Below are positions 1 to 6,268 of a DNA stretch of 7,911 bases, piece after piece. Under the pieces are notes generated by a model. The model searched no databases and was not told the DNA's origin. It saw only the letters and a list, made by a program, of their open reading frames with translations. Source of the stretch: M3007 sp044224705 (GTDB taxonomy: Bacteria; Bacteroidota; Bacteroidia; Chitinophagales; Saprospiraceae); assembly GCA_044224705.1 (NCBI GenBank), contig JBGAJY010000245.1, positions 1 through 7,911 on the forward strand, read 5' to 3'. The translations under genes and the position numbers were made by a program. Position 1 is the first letter of the stretch. Each line of letters begins with the position of its first letter.

Positions 1-3000
1 ACACCCCACTCGTCGTTGATCATGTTGGCAAAATTGATGAAATCGACGCGGAACTGGATGGCGTTGCGTTTTTCCCCCACTTTCACACCAAATTCCTGCA
101 TAATAGACAGGTCCAAACGATGCAGCATCGGGAAAAGGGCGGCGTTGCGCTCGGCATATTTGCCGCGGTTGGCGCTCAGGTAATCGTCCTGTTGGATGAA
201 CAGTTCGAAAGCGTCGCGTTGTTGTTCGGGAGTGAACGTAGCGATGACGGCACCCGTGGAGTTTTTGATTTCCAGCAGATCGAATGTCAAATCCCCGGCA
301 GCATTAGGAATATAGAGCAGGTCGTTGTTCGAGATGCCGTCGCCGTTCATATCGCCGGCGTAGGAGTAGGAATAACGCGAGGTGATGATACCCGCCGAGG
401 GGTTCAGGGCGCGGCGTTCGCCGACGTAGCCGAGCGAAATCTGGGTGGCGCCATTGAATTTGCCGCCGTACTCGATACGATAGCCCAGGACGCCTACAAG
501 ACGATCCGGCATATCCTGATCGGCATAAGCCAGATCCAGTTGGTTGTTGCCGTTGAGGCTGCGGACGCTGGTGAACGAACCGGAAGCGATGGAGCCTGCG
601 CTCATCAGGTCTTTGGCCTGACTGTAAGTGTAGGCGAACATGCCGTAGAGACCACGTTTAACGGGGTATTCCAGTTTGACGGTAGCCGACCAGAAGTATC
701 CCTCATCGGTGGTGGTCATCACTGCTGCGCGCGAAACGTTGTCGACCACGCGGATAGCTTTGCTCTGGTTGCTGCCGGTCAGGCCCGAACCCGGGAAGCG
801 CGGACGTGTATCGGGACCAGTGAAATTGCGGGTAGCCGGTTCGAGATTGGCGTCGTAATACAAAACGCTGTTGACGTTTTTGTTGTACAGGAACTCGCCC
901 GTGATCACAAAGCCGAGCGGCAATTTCTGGTCGATGGCCAGGTTGGATTTCCAGATTTGCGGGAAGCGGTAGTCGTCGGCAGTGACGGCGATATCAAAGG
1001 TGGAAGGCAGCGTCGGCGTTGCCGGCGTGAAGATGCTGGCATCCGGGCTGAATTTGTAAAGCGTGGTATTGCGGCCTTCGATAAAGCCCGTGAGCACGCC
1101 GTTGTTGCCGATTTGGTTGGAGACCCATACATAAGGCGGCCGGCCGGTGAAATAGCCTGTGCCGCCGCGCACCTGGGTGGTTTTTTTGCCTGTCACATCC
1201 CAGTTGAAGCCCAGGCGAGGCTCCCAGAGGATGTTGGCATCGGGCAATTGGTCGGTCAGAATCTTGTAGTTCCGTTGTCCGTCGATGCTCAGGAAGGTAG
1301 AATCAGCCAGCGTGTTGTTGCGCAGGGATTCCGTTTTACCCATGTCGATCAGGCTGGCCCGAACGCCGTAGAGCAATTTGAAGTTTTTGCCCAGCTGCCA
1401 TTCGTCCTGAGCGTAGAAGTCGTACTTGCTGACTTTCAGCACCTGAAGCGGGTCGGCGCCGCCTTCGAGGGCCGAATAGCGGTATTGGAAGAGTTTGAGT
1501 TTCACCGGCGAGGTGTCGCCCGTCCAGTCCGGATCGGCTGCTGTGTAAAAATCCTGCAGCGAATTGAACACATAAACGCCGTTGGAAGCGGGGAAGAACG
1601 AGTTGTTCGACTTGTAGTATTCGTAGTTGGCGCCGACCGTCACCGTGTGATTTTTCAGATAAAGAGAAACGTTGTCGGTCGCGTGGAAGGTGTAGTAATT
1701 CAGCAGGTTGCTCGGCGTGAACGGATCGAAGCCTGCGGTGATATAGGTGCTTCCGCCCTGCTGGATGTCGATGGTGGGGAACAGGGCGCCTTTGTATTTG
1801 CGGTCTTCGTTCTGTTTGTCAAAACCGATGATAAAGTTGTTCGACACTTTATCGGAAAAGGTGCTGTTCCACTCCGCCACGATCGAGCGGGTGTTATCGC
1901 CGATGTAGTAGCCCGAATTTTGGTACGACATAGCGGCCGTTGAGGTACGGCGCGGGCCTTCACCTGCCGAGCTCGAGTTGCTGATGAGCTGATCGGCCAG
2001 CGAGTTGTGGTGGGTATAGCGAAGCGTGAATTTGTTGCGATCGTTGAGGTTGTAGTCGAGACGAACGAGGAACTTGTCGCTGGTTGTCTCGTTGTTGTAA
2101 CCTTCAAAAGGGCCGGTATTGTAGCCGTAGTTCGTTTGAAGGAAACGGCTCAGCTCCTCGAGATCAGATTTTTTCACGCGGGTCACCGTACCCGGAAGTG
2201 CGGAACCGTCGGCGACATAAGTCGTAGCCGGTTCGGTACGCCGGACGATCTCGCCGCTAATGAAGTAGAAGAGTTTATTTTTGACGATAGCGCCGCCGAG
2301 GCGTGCGCCGACGATGTATTCGTCAAATTTGCCGATCTGGACCGGTTGGCCGAAGGCAGTTTTTCCGTTAAAAGTCGAGGAGTTGTTGCGCCAGTTGTAG
2401 TAGGCCGAGCCGGCGTAGTTGTTGGTGCCTGCGCGGGTCACGGCATTGATGCCCGAACCGACGAAACCCGATTGGCGAACGTCGAAAGGCGCCACGTTGA
2501 TCTGGAGTTCTTCGATGGCATCGAGTGAAATGGCCGTGGAGCCTGTGCGCCCGCCGGCCTGCGTTTCGGTCCCCAGGCCGAAACCGTTGTTGAACACCGA
2601 ACCGTCGATGGTGAAGTTGTTCAGGCGGCTGTCCTGGGCGCCAAAAGAACCTGTACCGGTTCCGTTCGGGCTGTACCGGGTGATGCTGTTCAGTGACCGG
2701 CTCCCGATGGCCGGCAGGGAGGCTACCTGGGCATTGCTGAAGGTTTGGGCAGCGCCGGTGCGTTGGTTGGAGAAAATATCGTTGCGGGTAGCCGTGATCA
2801 CAATTTCATCTACGGCAACCCCCGACTCCTGAAGTTGAAAATCCACGTTGGAGGCCACACCCAGGTTGGTGAAGACGTTCTCGCGTGACATGGTTTCAAA
2901 GCCGGTATAAGTAACCGTAACGAGAAAAGGACCGCCTACACGAACGGCAGGCAGTACATAATGGCCAATGGCATTGGTCGCAGTGCCATAACGGGTACCG

Positions 3001-3176
3001 GAAGGCACGTGCGTGGCGACCACCGTCGCACCGATGAGCGCTTCTCCCTTGGTGTCAGTAACCGTACCCGAAATCGTCGAGGTTGTCACCTGGGCAAAGG
3101 CTGTCAAACCGAACAACAAAAGCGCCAGGGTAAACAGTGCCTTGCCGAACGGAATACGAAATGTAACTTTGTTCAT
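1..3176 (-). CDS. Oar-like TonB-dependent receptor with N-terminal carboxypeptidase-regulatory domain (3' end cut off by the window)
   Basis: An open frame runs leftward from ATG at 3176-3174 to the window edge without a stop, giving 1058 codons. Residues 1-28 look like a signal peptide (hydrophobic ALFTLALLLLFGLTAFA, cleavage before Q29). Residues about 32-118 resemble a carboxypeptidase-regulatory-like beta-sandwich (SGTVTDTKGEALIGATV; later YTGFE). DEIVITATR at 123-131 is a typical TonB-box-like transition into the plug, about 132-250, with RYSPNGTGTGSFG, RLNNFTIDGSVFNNGFG and DVRQSGFVGSGINAVTRAGT. These plug motifs are characteristic of the Oar-like family, outer-membrane receptors of about 1,050-1,100 residues. 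The rest is aromatic-rich beta-barrel. A D-x-N-x-D-G motif near residues 942-946 followed by NNDLLYIP is also usual in this family. The missing C-terminus should be a few tens of residues (family-length inference). The substrate cannot be read from sequence. Energy would come from TonB-ExbBD. The neighbour at 3486 is divergently transcribed. Confidence 0.93.
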   Translation of the reverse strand, partial: MNKVTFRIPFGKALFTLALLLFGLTAFAQVTTSTISGTVTDTKGEALIGATVVATHVPSGTRYGTATNAIGHYVLPAVRVGGPFLVTVTYTGFETMSRENVFTNLGVASNVDFQLQESGVAVDEIVITATRNDIFSNQRTGAAQTFSNAQVASLPAIGSRSLNSITRYSPNGTGTGSFGAQDSRLNNFTIDGSVFNNGFGLGTETQAGGRTGSTAISLDAIEELQINVAPFDVRQSGFVGSGINAVTRAGTNNYAGSAYYNWRNNSSTFNGKTAFGQPVQIGKFDEYIVGARLGGAIVKNKLFYFISGEIVRRTEPATTYVADGSALPGTVTRVKKSDLEELSRFLQTNYGYNTGPFEGYNNETTSDKFLVRLDYNLNDRNKFTLRYTHHNSLADQLISNSSSAGEGPRRTSTAAMSYQNSGYYIGDNTRSIVAEWNSTFSDKVSNNFIIGFDKQNEDRKYKGALFPTIDIQQGGSTYITAGFDPFTPSNLLNYYTFHATDNVSLYLKNHTVTVGANYEYYKSNNSFFPASNGVYVFNSLQDFYTAADPDWTGDTSPVKLKLFQYRYSALEGGADPLQVLKVSKYDFYAQDEWQLGKNFKLLYGVRASLIDMGKTESLRNNTLADSTFLSIDGQRNYKILTDQLPDANILWEPRLGFNWDVTGKKTTQVRGGTGYFTGRPPYVWVSNQIGNNGVLTGFIEGRNTTLYKFSPDASIFTPATPTLPSTFDIAVTADDYRFPQIWKSNLAIDQKLPLGFVITGEFLYNKNVNSVLYYDANLEPATRNFTGPDTRPRFPGSGLTGSNQSKAIRVVDNVSRAAVMTTTDEGYFWSATVKLEYPVKRGLYGMFAYTYSQAKDLMSAGSIASGSFTSVRSLNGNNQLDLAYADQDMPDRLVGVLGYRIEYGGKFNGATQISLGYVGERRALNPSAGIITSRYSYSYAGDMNGDGISNNDLLYIPNAAGDLTFDLLEIKNSTGAVIATFTPEQQRDAFELFIQQDDYLSANRGKYAERNAALFPMLHRLDLSIMQEFGVKVGEKRNAIQFRVDFINFANMINDEWG

Positions 3177-3217
3177 ACTTCAAACGGATTTAAGTGAAAA
3201 TTTGGAACTGCAAAGAG

Positions 3218-3225
3218 CAAGGTTA
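3218..3225 (-). promoter_or_regulatory. Possible -7 element for the TonB-dependent receptor gene
   Basis: Read leftward the sequence is TAACCTTG, 7 of 8 positions of the Bacteroidota -7 consensus TAnnTTTG. It lies about 41 bp upstream of the receptor ATG. A TTG upstream is separated from it by about 16 bp, shorter than the usual 19-20, so the -33 match is poor. No Shine-Dalgarno sequence precedes the ATG, which is normal for this phylum. This is a weak prediction. Confidence 0.3.
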
Positions 3226-3299
3226 TTTGCACGCGAAAATACAATTCCGCCATTAATTTCCAGTTAAGTTTTCAGTCCGCCATACCGGGTTTTTACCAC

Positions 3300-3351
3300 A
3301 CATAATTTTCGAAATTGCGCACTTCCACCAGGCTTTTGAAACATAATTTTC
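3300..3351. repeat. 11-bp direct repeat, two copies 41 bp apart
   Basis: ACATAATTTTC occurs exactly at 3300-3310 and again at 3341-3351. The 41-bp spacing is close to four helical turns. The pair sits in the middle of the divergent intergenic region, where paired regulator sites could lie. The motif is A+T-rich and short, so chance is a real alternative. Confidence 0.35.
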
Positions 3352-3436
3352 CCAAAGCACAGATTTCAGGTAATTTTTTCAAGGTCGGCAAGAGGCCCTC
3401 CCACGGTTTCCGCTGCTCGGGCACGGGGCAATTGTC

Positions 3437-3444
3437 TACTTTTG
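3437..3444 (+). promoter_or_regulatory. Bacteroidota-type -7 promoter element (TAnnTTTG) for the lamin-tail/T9SS gene
   Basis: TACTTTTG matches the Bacteroidota primary-sigma -7 consensus TAnnTTTG at all fixed positions. It lies 41 bp before the ATG at 3486, giving a leader of roughly 35 nt that is pyrimidine-rich and then A-rich (aacgcaaacgaacaaac) without a Shine-Dalgarno sequence, as is usual in this phylum. No convincing TTG occurs at the -33 position. It also supports choosing 3486 as the start, because the upstream in-frame ATG at 3315 would lie before the promoter. Confidence 0.55.
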
Positions 3445-3485
3445 AGGGTTCCTTTTTTCCAACTCACCAACGCAAACGAACAAAC

Positions 3486-5198
3486 ATGAAAAAATCTCTG
3501 CTCGCTCTTTCGCTCCTGTTCGCGGTACTGGCCACCGGCAATGCCCAGATCGTGATCACGGAAATTATGTATAACCCTCCCGAAAGCGGCACCGATTCGC
3601 TGGAATACATTGAATTGTATAATAAAACCACCAGCGCCGTGGATGTATCCGGCTGGACCTTCACCCAGGGCTTCGAATATACTTTTCCGGCCAGCAGTAC
3701 CATCAGTCCGAATACTTATATCGTCCTTGCCAAATCCGCTTCGGCCTTCCAAACGATATTCGGTTTCGCACCCTACGACGTGTGGGTCAGCGGCGGCGCC
3801 CTGACCAACAACCCCGGCGAAGACATCGCCCTCCACAACGCAGCCGGTGCGCAGATCGACTCCGTGGACTATAAAAATGCGGCCCCCTGGCCGCTTGGCG
3901 CCAATGGACAGGGCAACTCGCTGGTCCTCTGCAACCCCAATTCCGACAACGCCGACCCGGCCAACTGGCAGGACGCCTCCACTTCCACCGGGGTCACCCT
4001 CAATGGAAAATTGATCTACGCTAATCCCGGGGCCGCCTCGGGCTGCTCCTCCTCCACCATCGCCAATCCCGACAACGCTTCGGTGCTCTCCGGACAGTCG
4101 TCCTACTTGTCTGTGCAGGACAACGACGTGAAGCCTAACCCGATCACCGGCTTTACTATCACCGGCAACCCCGCCCACGGTACCGCCATAGTCGACGGCA
4201 ACGGCATCCTCTACACGCCCAACGCCGGCTATTGCGGCCCGGACGCCCTGGTATATCAACTTTGCGATGTCGCGGCCTGCGACACGGCGGTCGTCAACCT
4301 CACCGTGCAATGCTTCAACGTCTTTACCATCGCCGAAGTGACTACGGAAGACGGCGACGGCGTCAACCCCTCCGTCAATCAAAGCGCCGAACTGCACGGC
4401 ATCGTCTACGGCGTAAACACGCGCGCCAGCGCCACGGGGATACAATTCACCCTGATCGACGACAACAATACGGCGGGTATCAACGTGTTCAGTGCCCAGG
4501 AAACCTTCGGTTACACTGTCCAGGAAGGCGACAATATCACCGTTCTGGGCGTCATCGGACAGTTCAACGGCCTGAATCAGATCGCCCCGTCCAGCATCGC
4601 GTTCAACAGCCAAGGCAACCCACTGTCGCAGCCGCTCGTGGTGGTCAAACCTGACGAATCCACCGAATCACGCCTGATCCGCATCCTTAATCTGCACCTG
4701 GTCAATCCCTCGGAATGGGCTACCGGTATGGGCCCCGGTTTCAGCGCCCGAGCGGTATCCGATGATCATCCGCAGGACACTATCCTGATCCGCGTCGATA
4801 ATGACGTGACCGATGTGTTCAACTCAGCCCCACCAAGCGGCGCCTTCCATCTGGTCGGCATTGGCGGTCAGTTCGATTCCAGCATTCCTTTTACGGGCGG
4901 CTATCAGATCGCTCCGCGCTACTTGGATGATGTACAAGCCATCGTGGGCGTCAAAAATGTCGATTTCAGTGCCAATGTGCTTCTGACACCCAATCCGGCC
5001 CAAGACTTCGTGCTGCTACAAACCGACCTGCAATTCGACCGCCTGCAACTGATGAGCGCCGAAGGGCGCCTGATCTGGATCATACATCAGCCGGGTCAAC
5101 ACGAGCAGATTTCACTCGCCGGCCTGCCTTCGGGTACTTACACCCTGCGTTTTGTCAAAGGCAATGCAGCCTGGACGACGCGTATCGTAAAAATGTAA
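3486..5198 (+). CDS. Secreted lamin-tail domain / Ig-like / double OB-fold protein with T9SS type A sorting domain
   Basis: 570 residues. The start is ATG 3486 because it begins a clean signal peptide (MKKSLLALSLLFAVLATGNA, cleavage before Q21); the in-frame ATG at 3315 would bury it. Residues about 22-180 are a lamin-tail domain (IVITEIMYNPP, EYIELYN, SGWTF, YIVLAK, NSLVLCNP). Residues about 193-276 resemble a bacterial Ig/cadherin-like domain (QDND, NPAHGTAIVDGNGILYTPNAGY, DALVYQLCD). Residues about 280-374 and 393-486 form two OB-fold-like units (IAEVTTEDGDGVNP; VIGQFNGLNQIAP; GIGGQFDSSIPFTGGYQIAP). Residues about 496-570 are a T9SS type A sorting domain (LLTPNPAQDFVLL, LAGLPSGTYTLRFV, terminal TTRIVKM). 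It is therefore expected to cross the outer membrane by T9SS and be released or anchored at the surface. Lamin-tail and OB modules often accompany secreted nucleases, but no nuclease or other catalytic domain is visible, so a binding or structural role is inferred. Transcribed alone, ending at a strong terminator. Confidence 0.92.
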   Translation: MKKSLLALSLLFAVLATGNAQIVITEIMYNPPESGTDSLEYIELYNKTTSAVDVSGWTFTQGFEYTFPASSTISPNTYIVLAKSASAFQTIFGFAPYDVWVSGGALTNNPGEDIALHNAAGAQIDSVDYKNAAPWPLGANGQGNSLVLCNPNSDNADPANWQDASTSTGVTLNGKLIYANPGAASGCSSSTIANPDNASVLSGQSSYLSVQDNDVKPNPITGFTITGNPAHGTAIVDGNGILYTPNAGYCGPDALVYQLCDVAACDTAVVNLTVQCFNVFTIAEVTTEDGDGVNPSVNQSAELHGIVYGVNTRASATGIQFTLIDDNNTAGINVFSAQETFGYTVQEGDNITVLGVIGQFNGLNQIAPSSIAFNSQGNPLSQPLVVVKPDESTESRLIRILNLHLVNPSEWATGMGPGFSARAVSDDHPQDTILIRVDNDVTDVFNSAPPSGAFHLVGIGGQFDSSIPFTGGYQIAPRYLDDVQAIVGVKNVDFSANVLLTPNPAQDFVLLQTDLQFDRLQLMSAEGRLIWIIHQPGQHEQISLAGLPSGTYTLRFVKGNAAWTTRIVKM

Positions 5199-5219
5199 TT
5201 TGCGTTGCGCTAATAACCC

Positions 5220-5254
5220 ATAAGGGATGCACCTGCGTGCATCCCTTATTTTTT
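5220..5254 (+). terminator. Strong rho-independent terminator
   Basis: Starting 22 bases after the stop of the T9SS gene, ATAAGGGATGCAC (5220-5232) pairs with GTGCATCCCTTAT (5237-5249) as a perfect 13-bp stem around the loop CTGC. A run of six T follows on the plus strand (5249-5254). It separates the T9SS gene from the propeller-like gene at 5340. Confidence 0.88.
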
Positions 5255-5275
5255 CCATAATGGCCAAAATGGCCT

Positions 5276-5283
5276 CATTTTTG
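5276..5283 (+). promoter_or_regulatory. Possible -7 element for the propeller-like protein gene
   Basis: CATTTTTG matches TAnnTTTG at all fixed positions but the first and lies 56 bp before the ATG at 5340. The terminator just upstream implies that the gene needs its own promoter. Short self-complementary elements (GGCCA AAA TGGCC, 5262-5274) lie directly upstream. No -33 TTG is evident. Confidence 0.27.
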
Positions 5284-5339
5284 AAGAAAACGGTTCCTCT
5301 GCTCCCCGCCCTTTCATCAGAAACTACGCTCTTACCTTC

Positions 5340-6233
5340 ATGTCAAGGCTCGCTGACTTGCTGCTGTTTTTTCTCCCTGTCCTTCTTTTTTCACAATCCA
5401 AACCGCCGCGTCGAAGTGTTCTTCCCGATCAGGTGCGTGAAGTATCGGGTATGACCCGTACGCCCGATGGTCGGCTCTGGCTGCTGAACGACAGCCGCAA
5501 TCCGCCCGAACTCTTTTTATTCGACCCCATCTCTGGCAAACTACTCGAAACCCGCCGCCTCCCTGCCCTCAACCGCGACTGGGAAGACCTCACGCACGAC
5601 CCGGCCGGCAACTTATTCATCGGCGATATCGGCAGCAACCGCAATGCCCGCCGCAACCTGCGCATCTACCGTTACAACCCGGTCAGCGGCGCCCTGGATT
5701 CGATCCTGTTTCGCTATCCCGACCAACAAGCTTTCCCTCCGGCCGACGAACGCAACTGGAATTTCAACTGCGAAGCGATGGTGTGGTTTCAGGACAGTCT
5801 GCACCTTTTTTCCAAAAATAGTTTTAAAGGAAATGGCTACACCAAACACTACGTCCTGCCTGCCCAACCCGCACCAGGTGCTCCGGGAACAGCGCCAATA
5901 GAGTACGTCGCCATCCTCCGCGACAGTTTTTTGATCAAGGACCGGGTCGTGACGGGCGCCACGCTGAGCCTCGACGGCAAAACGCTGGCCCTGACCGCCT
6001 ACATTGTCCGAAAAAAATGGGGCTTCCTGCCGCACACCCAGGCCGACGTGTTTTTCTTTTCCGGCTTCCCTGGCAGCAATTTTTTCAAAGGCAAAAAAAC
6101 CCGCAAGCGATTGCCTAAATTCATGATTTTCAGGCAGTTCGAGTCAGTTACACACTGGGGTGGCCGCTGGTGGCTGGTGGCCAACGAACGGCAGGCCTCG
6201 CAAAAACCCTCCGTCTGGCGGCTACGTCGCTGA
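5340..6233 (+). CDS. Exported beta-propeller-like protein of unknown function
   Basis: 297 residues from ATG 5340. Residues 1-19 form a short hydrophobic signal peptide (ADLLLFFLPVLLFSQ). The mature part shows about five similar units, each a Glu- or Thr-containing strand, then a D-G-like turn, then a hydrophobic strand: EVSGMTRTPDGRLWLLND (34-51), DWEDLTHDPAGNLFIGD (80-96), NCEAMVWFQDSLHLFSK (143-159), VTGATLSLDGKTLALTA (204-220) and QFESVTHWGGRWWLVAN (266-282). Their spacing of about 46-63 residues fits propeller blades. The pattern recalls secreted SdiA-regulated or esterase-like phytase propellers, but I cannot assign a family or substrate. DWEDLTHD followed by GDIGSNRNARRNLRIYR is the most distinctive part. 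No lipobox cysteine follows the signal and no T9SS sorting domain is visible, so a periplasmic location is likeliest. The gene is flanked by its own promoter region and a convergent neighbour. Confidence 0.85.
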   Translation: MSRLADLLLFFLPVLLFSQSKPPRRSVLPDQVREVSGMTRTPDGRLWLLNDSRNPPELFLFDPISGKLLETRRLPALNRDWEDLTHDPAGNLFIGDIGSNRNARRNLRIYRYNPVSGALDSILFRYPDQQAFPPADERNWNFNCEAMVWFQDSLHLFSKNSFKGNGYTKHYVLPAQPAPGAPGTAPIEYVAILRDSFLIKDRVVTGATLSLDGKTLALTAYIVRKKWGFLPHTQADVFFFSGFPGSNFFKGKKTRKRLPKFMIFRQFESVTHWGGRWWLVANERQASQKPSVWRLRR

Positions 6234-6239
6234 CTGGTA

Positions 6240-6268
6240 GGCCGGACTTTAGTACGGTCAAATTTTTT
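6240..6268 (+). terminator. Probable rho-independent terminator of the propeller-like gene, overlapping the end of the convergent gene
   Basis: GGCCGGAC (6240-6247) pairs with GTACGGTC (6252-6259) around TTTA, with one G-A mismatch and one G-T pair. A T6 run follows at 6263-6268 after three A. It begins seven bases past the TGA at 6231-6233. The downstream arm and the T-run lie inside the last codons of the flippase gene. No T-run follows on the minus strand, so it would serve only the plus-strand gene. Confidence 0.4.

Larger units (their letters stand above)
3177..3485. other. Divergent intergenic regulatory region
   Basis: This 309-bp region separates the leftward TonB-dependent receptor from the rightward lamin-tail protein and must carry both promoters. 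It is clearly more A+T-rich than the flanking genes in its 3180-3385 part. It holds one perfect and one 7-of-8 match to the Bacteroidota -7 element and an 11-bp direct repeat, each listed separately. The rightward protein's frame stays open upstream to an ATG at 3315, but that stretch encodes no signal peptide and contains the promoter-like element, so I treat it as non-coding. I see no riboswitch or small RNA gene. Confidence 0.7.

Noticed and set aside
120..1943. 607-codon plus-strand open frame
   Set aside because: It is antisense to the receptor gene, whose frame has signal peptide, regulatory domain, plug and barrel motifs. The plus-strand product has no recognisable domain and a Val/Ala/Gly/Arg-rich shadow composition.
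2007..2832. Overlapping plus-strand frames of 173 and 137 codons
   Set aside because: Both are opposite the plug-coding part of the receptor gene and have no recognisable motifs.
3315..3485. N-terminal extension of the T9SS protein from ATG 3315
   Set aside because: The extension would bury a clean signal peptide, and a consensus -7 element lies at 3437-3444 within it.
3366..4613. 415-codon minus-strand open frame
   Set aside because: It is antisense to the lamin-tail/T9SS gene and would overlap that gene's promoter region; its Gly/Val/Asp-rich product has no signal or domain.
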